This document shows, one piece after another, positions 17,798-26,771 of a DNA stretch of 64,000 nucleotides. The stretch is from an uncultured Pelagimonas sp. (GTDB taxonomy: Bacteria; Pseudomonadota; Alphaproteobacteria; Rhodobacterales; Rhodobacteraceae): the NCBI GenBank assembly GCA_947499735.1, contig CANMPP010000001.1, positions 930,001-994,000 on the forward strand, in the 5' to 3' direction. Every line of letters starts with the position of its first letter. Position 1 is the first letter of the stretch. Below the pieces are notes generated by a model. It made no database searches. It was given only the letters and a program-made list of their open reading frames with translations, and was not told the DNA's origin. The position numbers and the translations under genes were made by a program.

Positions 17798-18169
17798 ATG
17801 CGTGGTGTTATTATGATGGGTAAGATGTCAGGTGTCGTATTATGGGCAAACAAAAATGACGGCAAAGCTGTCATTTGGTGTGAAGATCAGGGTGATCTTG
17901 CTTATTTTACATCAGGAAATCTGGCGGACCTTCATTCCGGATGGCCACTGGATGCAGGGGATCTCGTGTCTTTTGATTTGGAAGAGACGTCTAACATCCG
18001 ACTCGCCCATAGGCCTGAATTGCTTAATTCTGGACACGCACCAGAGCTTGCGCGGAACCTGCCGAATGCGCAAACCGCATCTGAGCGTCATCCGCAAGTA
18101 GAGCGGACTCTGAATTCCAATGTCATTCCGTTTCCGAAATTTGCGTCTGCCGACCTGTGTATTGCATAA
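17798..18169 (+). CDS. Small protein with cold-shock-like (OB-fold) domain
   Basis: Start placed at the ATG seven bases after GTGGGGGA, giving 123 residues; an upstream extension in the same frame has no ribosome site and unlike composition. Residues 8-75 (GVVLWANKNDGKAVIWCED, LAYFTSGN, LDAGDLVSFDLEE) follow the spacing of a cold-shock domain, but the aromatic RNA-binding motifs are mostly lost. The C-terminal 50 residues look disordered. A good terminator follows. Function unknown. Confidence 0.6.
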   Translation: MRGVIMMGKMSGVVLWANKNDGKAVIWCEDQGDLAYFTSGNLADLHSGWPLDAGDLVSFDLEETSNIRLAHRPELLNSGHAPELARNLPNAQTASERHPQVERTLNSNVIPFPKFASADLCIA

Positions 18170-18192
18170 ATTTAGGCCGATGATGCTGGAAG

Positions 18193-18223
18193 AATGAAGG
18201 CAAATCCGATGCCTTCATTTTTT
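18193..18223 (+). terminator. Rho-independent terminator
   Basis: Stem AATGAAGGC/GCCTTCATT (9 bp) with a 9-base loop, followed by a T-rich tail TTTT. It lies 24 bases after the cold-shock-like gene and before the convergent ilvH stop. Confidence 0.8.
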
Positions 18224-18251
18224 GTTGGATCATCAAAAATAGTTTAGATCA

Positions 18252-18821
18252 CTATTCTGGACGCAAACCGCGCGACATGGCCGCAACACCGGTCCGTGCC
18301 ATTTCAATAAGTCCCAATGGCCGCATAAGTTCTGCGAACGCATCGATCTTGTCAGGTGTGCCCGTCAGTTGAAAAACAAAACTTTCATGGGTGCTGTCTA
18401 AAACCTGAGCACGGAAAATATCGGCCAGGCGTAGTGCCTCTACGCGTTTGTCACCGCTGCCTTCGACTTTTAGCAAAGCAAGTTCACGCTGTACAAATGC
18501 GCCTTCGACAGTCAGGTCGTGAACATCGTGCACCGGAACAATGCGTCCCAACTGCGCCTTAATTTGTTCAATGATTTGTGGAGTGCCTGTCGTCACGATT
18601 GTGATCCGGCTAAAATGCCCCTCGTGATCAACCTCTGCGACGGTCAAGCTATCGATGTTATAGCCACGGCCGGAAAATAACCCAATCACCCGCGCAAGGA
18701 CGCCGGGTTCGTTATCAACCAATACGGTCAATGTATGGGTTTCCTGTTCATCCGAAAATGTTGGACGCAGGTTATAAGCAGAATGCTTTGATGAGCCTTT
18801 TTTGATCTTCAATGCGGACAT
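18252..18821 (-). CDS. ilvH: Acetolactate synthase, small regulatory subunit
   Basis: Regulatory partner of acetolactate synthase that confers valine feedback inhibition and raises catalysis. 189 residues from the ATG opening MSALKIKKGSSKHSA; a longer frame upstream lacks support. The N-terminal ACT domain is HTLTVLVDNEPGVLARVIGLFSGRGYN, where the glycines and Asn bind valine. The second, C-terminal ALS small domain covers residues 100-185. Its catalytic partner lies 2.2 kb upstream on the same strand, with a sensor kinase gene on the other strand in between, so the two are separate transcription units. Confidence 0.94.
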   Translation of the reverse strand: MSALKIKKGSSKHSAYNLRPTFSDEQETHTLTVLVDNEPGVLARVIGLFSGRGYNIDSLTVAEVDHEGHFSRITIVTTGTPQIIEQIKAQLGRIVPVHDVHDLTVEGAFVQRELALLKVEGSGDKRVEALRLADIFRAQVLDSTHESFVFQLTGTPDKIDAFAELMRPLGLIEMARTGVAAMSRGLRPE

Positions 18822-18978
18822 TGTTCTGGCCTTACTTTGCACGAGTTGAGAGAGGCTTCTGATACATGGAAACGCAAAAGAATGCCAGTAAAAGCATCCG
18901 ATCTTGCCGCGTTTCATGCGTTTTAAAGCATTGCGAAATATAGATACGGTCAGGCTTTTGAAAAATGGTGTATTGTCA

Positions 18979-21024
18979 ATGGATAGACAAAAGAGAGCGA
19001 TTGAAATTCTTGTCAATGTCAATCAGCTTTTACCTGCTTGGAGCTGGGAATGTGATGCAAATTATTGTCTTACATTTCTGGGCACCAATAACACCAGTTT
19101 GGAAATTCCCAAACATGACGAGATTGATGGCCTATGCATAATTGATAAGGATGTGGAATTTGTCCGCGATCAGCCTGGTTTGGAGTTTTATCAAAACACT
19201 TTGCTGTCGCAGCGCGAATTCAGCTGCATTTGTTATGAGCGAGTACTTGTAAATGGAACACGCACTGTTTTGATGGACAGTGGCATTCCGATCTTTGATG
19301 ATACTGGCGTTTTTCAGGGATATCGGGGAACCTCTTTAAGCCTGACAGATGTGTTTCAAAGTGCTGATAGTAATCCGAGCCTTGTGGGTGACCTACAGAA
19401 CCGGGCGCGAGATCTAGAAGAAACTCTTTTGCGCAATGAAGAGGTATTGGAGGATCAAACCCTTTTTTTAACAGAGCTGATGCATGCGATGAGCGAAGGT
19501 TTGATGGTCACCAGTAAACAAGATTGGTGGGATCCAGAAAATCGCATTCTATTGGTCAATAAGGCTTATTTGGACCTGCACGGCCTGTCTGACATGGATG
19601 ATCCGTCAGGTTTACCAGTAAATAAGCTGATGGAATTTTTGGAAGAGCGCGGATGCCCCATAAGGCTGCGCCAAAAATTGCAGTCGGCCGAACAGGATTT
19701 GGCCAAAGGTTTGGATATTACTGTAGACCTAGTCGAACAGGGGCGCGTTTATAAAGCTCGTGCTGCCCCAACCCCATCGGGCGGGTATGTTCTGGTCCAC
19801 AGTGATATCACTGAATTGGTAGATCGGAACACAGCGTTGAAGTCAGCGCGCGATGCGGCAGAAGCGGCCAGCCGTGCTAAGTCCAGTTTCCTCGCTGCGA
19901 TGAGCCATGAAATCAGGACGCCAATGAATGGTGTCGTTGGGATGGCTGATTTGCTGGCGGAAACAGATCTTTCTGATGAACAGCGCGACTATATACGCAC
20001 GATTAGAAATTCTGCGCTGGCCTTGACGGGGCTGATTTCGGATATCTTGGACTTTTCCAAAGTTGAGGCGGGGCATTTGGAAATTCGAGAGGAAGATTTC
20101 GAAATCCAACCGCTGATTGAGGAAATGATCGATCTTATGACGCCACTTGCGGAATCGAAGGGCTTGGCTTTGGCCTGTTCTATGGATGTCGATATCCCTG
20201 CATCGGTGTTTGGAGATCCTTTGCGCATTCGCCAGATTTTGCTGAACATACTGGGGAACGCGGTGAAGTTCACGGATGATGGCGAAGTTGCGCTGTGGGT
20301 GAACCTATACGAAAAAGGCGTTCGGTTTCGCATTTCAGACACAGGTCAGGGTATTCCAGATGATCGCTTGTCAGCGATCTTTTCACCTTTTGAGCAAGTT
20401 CAGGACACACAAAGATTATCGCAAGAGGGGACTGGGCTGGGATTGGCGATTTCCAAGCAGTTGGTTGACGCGATGAAGGGAGAGATCAGTGTTCAGTCCG
20501 AGGTCGGACGAGGTACGGAATTCGAGGTGCGTATTCCAATAATCGGGTCCACGCAAAGGCCGCCGCGTCAGCGAAATGATATCGGAAATCAAATCTCAGT
20601 TGACGGATTGCGTTTCTTGGTGGTCGAAGACAATGCGACCAACCAATTGGTCGTACGCAAAATGTTGGAGAAACGGGGCGCGCAGGTCGAAGTGGCCGAA
20701 AATGGTCAAGTCGCGGTTAATCAATATCGGCCGGGTGTTTACGATATGATCCTCATGGATCTGTCTATGCCGGTCATGAATGGTTTGGATGCTTGCCTTG
20801 AAATTCGCGGAAAAGAAAACGCCCATAAATGGCCGCGTTGTCCGGTGATTGCGCTGACCGGAAATGCGTTTGAACGCGATCAGGCGGATGCCTTTGCGGC
20901 GGGAATGGATGGGTTTCTTAGTAAACCAATCCGCGGGGAGGCGTTGTTCACCGCGATTTCATTGCATTTGGAACTGGCGCAACAGGATGCGCACCCATCG
21001 ATAAAATCAGGCACTGACATATAG
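18979..21024 (+). CDS. Hybrid sensor histidine kinase (PAS-PAS-HisKA-HATPase-REC)
   Basis: About 681 residues from the ATG of MDRQKRAIEILVNV; in-frame alternatives further up (18904 TTG, 18916 ATG) cannot be excluded because no ribosome site stands out. Order: PAS-like region (20-130), coiled coil (140-170), second PAS (175-290), HisKA with the phospho-His in SFLAAMSHEIRTPMNGVVGM (about 302-320), HATPase (NILGNAVKFT, ISDTGQGIPDD, GTGLGLAI), and a receiver with phospho-Asp in YDMILMDLSMPVMNG and Lys in GFLSKPI. No transmembrane segment is evident, so it is probably cytoplasmic. There is no separate Hpt or output partner nearby. It sits between the two acetolactate synthase genes on the opposite strand. 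Confidence 0.9.
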   Translation: MDRQKRAIEILVNVNQLLPAWSWECDANYCLTFLGTNNTSLEIPKHDEIDGLCIIDKDVEFVRDQPGLEFYQNTLLSQREFSCICYERVLVNGTRTVLMDSGIPIFDDTGVFQGYRGTSLSLTDVFQSADSNPSLVGDLQNRARDLEETLLRNEEVLEDQTLFLTELMHAMSEGLMVTSKQDWWDPENRILLVNKAYLDLHGLSDMDDPSGLPVNKLMEFLEERGCPIRLRQKLQSAEQDLAKGLDITVDLVEQGRVYKARAAPTPSGGYVLVHSDITELVDRNTALKSARDAAEAASRAKSSFLAAMSHEIRTPMNGVVGMADLLAETDLSDEQRDYIRTIRNSALALTGLISDILDFSKVEAGHLEIREEDFEIQPLIEEMIDLMTPLAESKGLALACSMDVDIPASVFGDPLRIRQILLNILGNAVKFTDDGEVALWVNLYEKGVRFRISDTGQGIPDDRLSAIFSPFEQVQDTQRLSQEGTGLGLAISKQLVDAMKGEISVQSEVGRGTEFEVRIPIIGSTQRPPRQRNDIGNQISVDGLRFLVVEDNATNQLVVRKMLEKRGAQVEVAENGQVAVNQYRPGVYDMILMDLSMPVMNGLDACLEIRGKENAHKWPRCPVIALTGNAFERDQADAFAAGMDGFLSKPIRGEALFTAISLHLELAQQDAHPSIKSGTDI

Positions 21025-21029
21025 GAAGA

Positions 21030-21045
21030 GCCGCGTTTTCGCGGC
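21030..21045. terminator. Weak bidirectional hairpin between kinase and ALS large subunit
   Basis: Stem GCCGCG/CGCGGC with a TTTT loop, five bases after the kinase stop and 22 bases before the ALS large-subunit stop on the other strand. There is no strong T-run on either side, so termination is likely but inefficient. Confidence 0.45.
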
Positions 21046-21067
21046 CCTTCTCGCGTTTGTTTTGCGT

Positions 21068-22834
21068 TTATACCAAAACGCCGCCTTCACCGGAAATCGC
21101 ATTGGTTGCATTGTCGCTGGAGAGCAGCATTTTGTTATGCGGCTGTCCTGATGGGATCATAGGCAGGCAGTTTTCATGCTTTTCAACCAAGCAATCAAAC
21201 AGAACCGGACCATCGTAATCCAGCATTTCCATGATCGCATCGTCCAGATCTTTTGGATCGGAACACTGGATGCCTTTCCAGCCAAACGCTTCGGCGAGCT
21301 TGACGAAGTCGGGCAGGGCCTCGGACCAGCTTTGGGAATAGCGTTCGCCATGCAGCAATTGCTGCCACTGACGCACCATGCCAAGACGTTCATTGTTCAA
21401 AATGAACTGTTTCACAGGTAGCTTGAATTGGGATGCCGTGCCCATTTCCTGCATGTTCATCAACCAAGATGCCTCACCGGCCACGTTGATGACCAAAGCA
21501 TCAGGATGCGCAACCTGTGCACCAATGGTTGCTGGGAAACCATAGCCCATCGTGCCCAAACCACCTGATGTCAGCCAGCGATTAGGATCGTCAAACCCAA
21601 GGTATTGTGCAGCCCACATTTGGTGCTGACCAACCTCTGTCGCGATATAGCGGTCGTGGCCTTTTGTCAGGGCTTGTAGGCGTTGCAATGCATGTTGCGG
21701 TTTGATGATGTTGCCGGTCTGGTTGTATTGAAGGCAATTCACACTGCGCCATTCATTGATTTGACCCCACCATGTTGTCAAAGCAGCTTTGTTGGTTTTG
21801 CACCCGCGTGCACGCCAAATTTCCAAAACTTCGCGCAGAACGGAAGTGACGTCACCAACAATCGGTAGATCGGTCTTGATGATTTTGTTGATCGAAGAAG
21901 GATCGATATCAATATGGGCTTTAATGGAATTCGGGCTGAATGCATCCAAACGACCAGTGATACGGTCGTCAAAACGCGCGCCGATATTGATCATCAGATC
22001 GCAATCATGCATCGCCATATTGGCTTCGTACAACCCGTGCATGCCCAACATGCCCAACCAGTTTTCACCAGAAGCAGGATAGGCCCCCAATCCCATCAAG
22101 GTCGAGGTGATCGGGAAATTGCTTTCGGCCACGAATTCACGCAGCAATTGCGACGCTTCGGGACCAGAATTGATCACGCCACCACCAGTGTACAGGATTG
22201 GCTTTTCAGCGCTCTCTAGCGCCTCGACCAAAGCCATAATCGTTTCACGATCGCCGGCCAATTGCGGCTGATAATGGCTTTCCTCAATCTCGGGCTTTTG
22301 AGTATAGGTGCCTGTTGCAAATTGAACGTCTTTGGGGATGTCGATCAAAACCGGGCCGGGGCGGCCGGATGTTGCGACATGAAACGCCTCATGCATAACG
22401 CCAGACAGCATGTCGGTGTCTTTGACCAGCCAGTTATGTTTGGTGCAGGGGCGTGTGATGCCGATTGTGTCCGCTTCCTGGAAAGCGTCAGAACCAATGG
22501 CAAAGGTCGGAACCTGCCCGGTCAACACAACCAAAGGAATGCTATCAAGCAGAGCGTCTGTGATGCCTGTCACCGCATTGGTGGCACCTGGGCCTGATGT
22601 TACAAGCACAACACCTGGCTTGCCCGTCGCACGTGCATAACCTTCGGCCGCATGGACCGCGCCTTGTTCGTGACGGACTAGAATGTGTTGGATGTCGTTT
22701 TGCTGAAAGATTTCGTCATAGATCGGTAGCACTGCGCCACCGGGATAGCCGAATACTGTATCCACGCCTTGATCTCTCAAAGCTTGAACCACCATCTTTG
22801 CGCCTGTCATCTGACCAGTCTGTTGACCTGCCAT
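21068..22834 (-). CDS. ilvB: Acetolactate synthase, large catalytic subunit
   Basis: ThDP- and FAD-dependent enzyme that condenses pyruvate to acetolactate or acetohydroxybutyrate, first common step of branched-chain amino acid synthesis. 588 residues. The N-terminal ThDP half has [15 protein letters not shown] with its downstream activating Glu ([17 protein letters not shown]). The central FAD domain follows, then the C-terminal ThDP-binding region [15 protein letters not shown]...ILNNERLGM. The usual first residue pair of this last motif is Gly-Asp; here it reads Gly-Glu. GGAGCAAGG precedes the start. A leader peptide and terminator upstream show attenuation control. It may equally be called ilvI. 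Confidence 0.95.
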   Translation of the reverse strand: MAGQQTGQMTGAKMVVQALRDQGVDTVFGYPGGAVLPIYDEIFQQNDIQHILVRHEQGAVHAAEGYARATGKPGVVLVTSGPGATNAVTGITDALLDSIPLVVLTGQVPTFAIGSDAFQEADTIGITRPCTKHNWLVKDTDMLSGVMHEAFHVATSGRPGPVLIDIPKDVQFATGTYTQKPEIEESHYQPQLAGDRETIMALVEALESAEKPILYTGGGVINSGPEASQLLREFVAESNFPITSTLMGLGAYPASGENWLGMLGMHGLYEANMAMHDCDLMINIGARFDDRITGRLDAFSPNSIKAHIDIDPSSINKIIKTDLPIVGDVTSVLREVLEIWRARGCKTNKAALTTWWGQINEWRSVNCLQYNQTGNIIKPQHALQRLQALTKGHDRYIATEVGQHQMWAAQYLGFDDPNRWLTSGGLGTMGYGFPATIGAQVAHPDALVINVAGEASWLMNMQEMGTASQFKLPVKQFILNNERLGMVRQWQQLLHGERYSQSWSEALPDFVKLAEAFGWKGIQCSDPKDLDDAIMEMLDYDGPVLFDCLVEKHENCLPMIPSGQPHNKMLLSSDNATNAISGEGGVLV

Positions 22835-22874
22835 TGCCTTGCTCCGTTCACATTCTTCAGTTTCGTTTTAGCAT

Positions 22875-22902
22875 AAAAAAACCCCCGATTTTCGGTCGGG
22901 GG
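22875..22902 (-). terminator. Attenuator terminator upstream of acetolactate synthase large subunit
   Basis: On the minus strand the stem CCCCCGA/TCGGGGG with loop CCGAAAA is followed by TTTTTTT. It lies between the leader peptide stop (22929) and the structural gene (22834), so it must be avoided for expression. An upstream alternative stem GGCGCATGG/CCATGCGCC overlaps the end of the leader peptide coding region. Confidence 0.9.
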
Positions 22903-22928
22903 CGCATGGTGTTCGGTCTGGAAACCGA

Positions 22929-22985
22929 CTACGGATCCATGCGCCTTATATTTAGAATGACGACGACGAGATCTGATCTGGTCAT
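22929..22985 (-). CDS. Branched-chain amino acid leader peptide (ilv attenuator)
   Basis: An 18-residue peptide, MTRSDLVVVILNIRRMDP, with Leu, three Val, Ile, Leu and Ile in an eight-residue stretch. TAGGAG lies 9 bases before its ATG and a good promoter (TTGACG-17-TATTGT) about 30 bases further up. Its stop codon lies inside the first RNA stem arm of the attenuator. Ribosome stalling at the Leu/Val/Ile codons when these charged tRNAs are scarce should free an antiterminator. Seen directly in sequence; mechanism follows the known ilv and leu attenuators. Confidence 0.85.
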   Translation of the reverse strand: MTRSDLVVVILNIRRMDP

Positions 22986-23013
22986 GTTCAAGGGCTCCTA
23001 AGCTAATGTGCGA

Positions 23014-23042
23014 ACAATAGAAGCGCCTCTAATGGGCGTCAA
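23014..23042 (-). promoter_or_regulatory. Sigma-70 type promoter of the ilv attenuator and large subunit
   Basis: On the minus strand TTGACG (23042-23037), a 17-base spacer and TATTGT (23019-23014). Transcription would start near 23007, 20-odd bases before the leader-peptide ATG, leaving room for its ribosome site. Confidence 0.7.
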
Positions 23043-23190
23043 CCGCATTTTTTGATATATAAATTCAAAATATATTTGTTTTTGATAATTAAAATACATG
23101 ATGTGAAAATATGTGGAAATTTTGATGCCGTATCGGTGATTCTTAGCGCTTCAGAATTCAAACCCATCTTTTCGATACATATACGGTCTA

Positions 23191-23862
23191 TCAATTCCGA
23201 TCAAAACGCCCACTGCCTTGCAAAACGCCATGTTCCAATGCGTAACGCGTTAGGCCGGCAGTCGTGCTAATATCCAGTTTGCGCTTGATGTTTTTACGAT
23301 GGGTTTCGACGGTGCGTACCGAAATATCGAGAGAGGCCGCGACCTGTTTGTTGGATTTCCCCTGTGCCAATTGCAGCAAGACCGTTTGTTCGCGTCCCGT
23401 CAGGGCCTCTCTTGCGGTGTTTTCGCTGGGTTTGAGCGCCTTTTGGGCCCCGGGGCACAGGTAAACCTGCCCATCCAAAACCGCATCAATCGCGATTTTG
23501 AACGTTTCGCTAGACGCGTCTTTTAGGACATAGCCGCTGGCACCATGGCTAAGCGCGCTAGACACATATTCGGGGCCGTCATGCATCGATAAAATAAGCA
23601 CCTTGGGTGCCACGGCGCGTTCCAGTATCATTTCTGTGGCTTCCAAACCGCCCATGCCCGGCATGTTGAGGTCCATCACAATAACATCAGGCGCAAAACT
23701 ATCTAACCCCTCGATCAGCTTTCGCGCGCAGGACAAGGTCGTGACCACCGTTAGGTCGTCATAGCCGTCTAAGATGGCTTCAATACCTTCGGCAACCATC
23801 GGATGATCGTCGACGATCGCGATACGGGCAGGGGGCGTGTCAGTGGGTAAGGCTTGGGTCAC
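23191..23862 (-). CDS. LuxR/NarL-family response regulator
   Basis: 223 residues. The N-terminal receiver (about 10-130) has the acidic pocket in IVDDHPMVAEG, phospho-Asp in DVIVMDLNMPGMGG and Lys in GYVLKDAS. The C-terminal LuxR-type helix-turn-helix is ALTGREQTVLLQLAQGKSNK and VRTVETHRKNIKRKL. It overlaps the sensor kinase gene by 4 bases. Because the pair is divergent from a TRAP transporter operon, the likely role is control of that transporter, as DctSR does for dicarboxylate uptake; this is inference from position. Confidence 0.92.
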   Translation of the reverse strand: MTQALPTDTPPARIAIVDDHPMVAEGIEAILDGYDDLTVVTTLSCARKLIEGLDSFAPDVIVMDLNMPGMGGLEATEMILERAVAPKVLILSMHDGPEYVSSALSHGASGYVLKDASSETFKIAIDAVLDGQVYLCPGAQKALKPSENTAREALTGREQTVLLQLAQGKSNKQVAASLDISVRTVETHRKNIKRKLDISTTAGLTRYALEHGVLQGSGRFDRN

Positions 23863-25319
23863 GTATTGGTCTCTGATTTAAGGCTGGATTGCATGGTTGG
23901 GGAAATGCGCGTCGGCGCGCGGCCTTGTTGATCCTCTGGTGGAAGTAGTTGGGTTAATGGCACTTCGGCGCGCACGATAAGGCCGGGTTTGGCACATGAT
24001 AGTTTTAACCGTCCTCCCAATTGCTCCATCCGCTCCTGCATATTCCGCATTCCGATCCCGCTATGCCCTTTGCGGCGCGGGACGTCATTGGCGATCCCGT
24101 TATCCGCAATTGTCAGGCTGGCACCATGGCGATGCCCACGCAAATTGATATCGACACGGCTGGCTTGCGCATGGCGATGAATGTTGGTTAGGGCCTCTTG
24201 TGCAATGCGATACAAGGCGATCTTGGCCTCTTGGGTCAGTCGATTGCGGAACACAACGGTTTCAAACCGTGTTTCAATACCGGTATTGGTCGTGAAATCA
24301 TCGGCCAAGGCCTGCAACGCCGGGCCCAAACCGAGATCGTCCAAGACACCGGGGCGCAGATCGCGACTGATCCTGCGCACTTCGGCAATGGCGGTGGACA
24401 AATTGTCGATACCCTTGGACAGGCTATCAGTGGCGCGCGTGTCGCCGGTGTCAAAACGCCGTCGGGCGATGTCGAGTGCGTATTTCACCCCGACCAACAA
24501 CTGGCTGATCCCATCATGCAATTCGCGCGCAACGCGACCACGTTCTTCTTCTTGCGCATCAAAAACACGTTGCGTCAGCTGTTTTAGCTTGGCATCTGCC
24601 AACCGTCTTTGATGGATGTTGATCGCCAATCCTGAAAGAAACACGATCAGCAACGCAGCCAATGTAATGACGCCAATGTAGACAAAGGTTCGTCGCACGC
24701 GGTCTTCCACAATTGCACGTGAATTTGCCACTGAAACCAATACGTCATCAATAAAGACCCCAGTACCGATAACCCACTGCCAACTGGGCAGAGCCGTGAC
24801 ATAAGTGATCATTTCAGCGTCTCGCCCAGTACTGGGTTTTGGCCAGAGATGTTCGACATACCCCGCACCGCGACGGCCTGTCTGAATGAAATCACGAATG
24901 ACATAAGTTCCGTTTTCGTCTTGTAAATCGATCAGATTTTGATTGATCAAATCGGTTTGGCGCGGGGATACCAGATTGGTGCCATCGTAATCGTAGATGA
25001 AGAAAAACCCTTCGTCCCCATAGGTCATGGCCGCCAATGTTTGCATCACCTTACGTTTGGCGTCTTCATCATATGGGGTTGCATTGCCGTAGATATAGTA
25101 AAATCCGTTTCTGGCCTGCGTGACGTAATTGCGCAGTTCTTGTTTCTTCGCTTCAATCAATTGGGTTTCCAGAGACCGAATTTCTTTCTCTGACATTTCA
25201 CGGGATTGATGCGCCACAAGGATTGCAATCGCCAAGCCCGCCAAAATCAAAGGAAGCGAAGCAAGAAGAAAGATCTGTTGTCCAAATGATACGGACAATT
25301 TGGGAAACACGTGACGCAT
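23859..25319 (-). CDS. Sensor histidine kinase with periplasmic single Cache domain
   Basis: About 486 residues from the ATG of MRHVFPKLSV; a longer frame would overlap the divergent transporter gene's leader and lacks support. Membrane helix one is at about residues 14-32; then a periplasmic sCache_2 domain (residues 40-190, including GDEGFFFIYDYDGTNLVSPR and LPSWQWVIGTGVFIDD), a second membrane helix near 210-230, a HisKA_3 box (EEERGRVARELHDGISQLL) and an HATPase domain (ADNGIANDV, HSGIGMRNM). It is the NarX/DegS type that pairs with LuxR regulators. The Cache domain suggests sensing of a small carboxylate. Confidence 0.9.
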   Translation of the reverse strand: MRHVFPKLSVSFGQQIFLLASLPLILAGLAIAILVAHQSREMSEKEIRSLETQLIEAKKQELRNYVTQARNGFYYIYGNATPYDEDAKRKVMQTLAAMTYGDEGFFFIYDYDGTNLVSPRQTDLINQNLIDLQDENGTYVIRDFIQTGRRGAGYVEHLWPKPSTGRDAEMITYVTALPSWQWVIGTGVFIDDVLVSVANSRAIVEDRVRRTFVYIGVITLAALLIVFLSGLAINIHQRRLADAKLKQLTQRVFDAQEEERGRVARELHDGISQLLVGVKYALDIARRRFDTGDTRATDSLSKGIDNLSTAIAEVRRISRDLRPGVLDDLGLGPALQALADDFTTNTGIETRFETVVFRNRLTQEAKIALYRIAQEALTNIHRHAQASRVDINLRGHRHGASLTIADNGIANDVPRRKGHSGIGMRNMQERMEQLGGRLKLSCAKPGLIVRAEVPLTQLLPPEDQQGRAPTRISPTMQSSLKSETNT

Positions 25320-25523
25320 GCTTTGTTTAAGCGTCTCAAACGCGGCACGTAAAGAGCGACGGTGCGGCTTTGCACCGCTTTGTGATTGACGCCACTTTTC
25401 ATACAATTTTTGTCGAAAATGACTTTTCTTTTTTAAATGAAAGGAGTAGATGCGCCGCTTGAATACAAGTGGCCGAAAGCTATTGCGCCAATTCGCGGCC
25501 AAAATTATCGGAGATATTCGAAT

Positions 25524-26609
25524 ATGAAACGTCGTGCTTTTCTGCAAGCCGGATCCGTCGGTGCAGGCGCAGCGGCTGCTTCGTCCCTAGCAGCACCTCT
25601 TTACGCACAAGGCAAACGCAAATTGACCATGGTGACATCCGTCCCTCATGGTTTTGCGATTTTTGATGAAGCCGCGGTTTTGTTCATCAAGATGATTGAA
25701 GAAATGACCGAGGGTCAGCTGACCTTTGACAAAAAAGCAGCTGGTGAATTGGTTGGTGCCTTCGAGGTATTCGATGCGGTTTCCTCTGGTCAGGCGGATT
25801 GTTACCATTCTGGCGAATATTTCTTTATGAACCAGCACCCTGCCTATTGCTTCTTCACAAACGTACCTTTCGGTGGAACCCGTACCGAAACGGACACGTG
25901 GTACTATAATGAAGGCGGGCGCGAGCTGCATGACGAACTTGGCCAGATTTTTGGTTTGAAAACCTTCTTGGTGGGCACAACTGCAGCGCAATCTGGTGGT
26001 TGGTTCCGTAAAGAAATCAAATCTGCGGATGACCTAAAAGGGTTGAAATTCCGCATGCCCGGCATTGGTGGACAGGCTTTGGGTCTGACAGGAGCCTCTG
26101 TGCAAACCCTGCCCGGTGGTGAAATCTATCAAGCGCTGGCCTCTGGTGCGATTGACGGCACCGAATGGATTGGTCCGTATGGTGACGAACGTTTGGGGTT
26201 CTATGAGGTTTGCAAATACTTCTACCCAATCGGTTTCCACGAGCCAGGCGCCTATATGTCTTCGGCCTTTAATCTTGATGTGTTTGAAAGCCTGACATCG
26301 GGCCAACAGAAAATCATCGAGGCGGCATCACAAGCGACAACCACGATCATCAATGGTGATGTGATTGCTAAAAACGCGGCTGCGTTGGATCGTATCCAGG
26401 GTCAGGGCGTTAAGCTGCTGGAATTCCCTGATGATGTTTGGGATGCCTTTGGTGAAGCGTCTTCAAAAGCGTTGGATAAATATATGGACGACGATCTGTA
26501 TGCGCAGATTCGCGAGAGCTTTGAGACATCGCTTAAAAAATCCAGCTCATGGATTGATCGCGCTGAAAATGCCTATGTCCGTCAGCGTAACCGCGTATGG
26601 CGCGGCTAA
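25524..26609 (+). CDS. TRAP transporter substrate-binding protein 1 (TakP-like, DctP family)
   Basis: Periplasmic receptor for an organic acid. The start chosen gives 361 residues and a Tat-type signal (MKRRAFLQAGSVGAGAAAAS, cleavage near LYAQ). The substrate-anchoring Arg is in GGWFRKEI, followed by GLKFRMPGIGGQ, GGEIYQALASGAIDGTEW and a GPYGDE segment. This pattern matches the 2-oxoacid-binding TakP subgroup of Rhodobacter. Residues 1-361 align end to end with the next gene. A strong terminator follows, so it is expressed separately from the permease genes. Confidence 0.9.
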   Translation: MKRRAFLQAGSVGAGAAAASSLAAPLYAQGKRKLTMVTSVPHGFAIFDEAAVLFIKMIEEMTEGQLTFDKKAAGELVGAFEVFDAVSSGQADCYHSGEYFFMNQHPAYCFFTNVPFGGTRTETDTWYYNEGGRELHDELGQIFGLKTFLVGTTAAQSGGWFRKEIKSADDLKGLKFRMPGIGGQALGLTGASVQTLPGGEIYQALASGAIDGTEWIGPYGDERLGFYEVCKYFYPIGFHEPGAYMSSAFNLDVFESLTSGQQKIIEAASQATTTIINGDVIAKNAAALDRIQGQGVKLLEFPDDVWDAFGEASSKALDKYMDDDLYAQIRESFETSLKKSSSWIDRAENAYVRQRNRVWRG

Positions 26610-26635
26610 AACAGCCGAAAATATAGAAAAATTGG

Positions 26636-26667
26636 AACCCAAAGCATTTGCTTTGGGTTTCTTTTTG
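26636..26667 (+). terminator. Rho-independent terminator after binding protein 1
   Basis: A 10-bp perfect stem AACCCAAAGC/GCTTTGGGTT with loop ATTT and a T-rich tail (TCTTTTT). It isolates binding protein 1 from its tandem copy. Confidence 0.92.
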
Positions 26668-26771
26668 CCGTTTTTGTTGGCGGTTTGTGCATATTTTTCG
26701 CGTTTCTACGTAGGATTGGGTATTTGACTAAAATAATTCCCGTCGTAGGTTGCGTTCGTTAAAAATGATCA

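Noticed and set aside
18822-19022. N-terminal extension of ilvH
   Set aside because: The frame is open upstream, but the true start is the ATG before MSALKIKK; the extension lacks the family's sequence and crosses the kinase leader.
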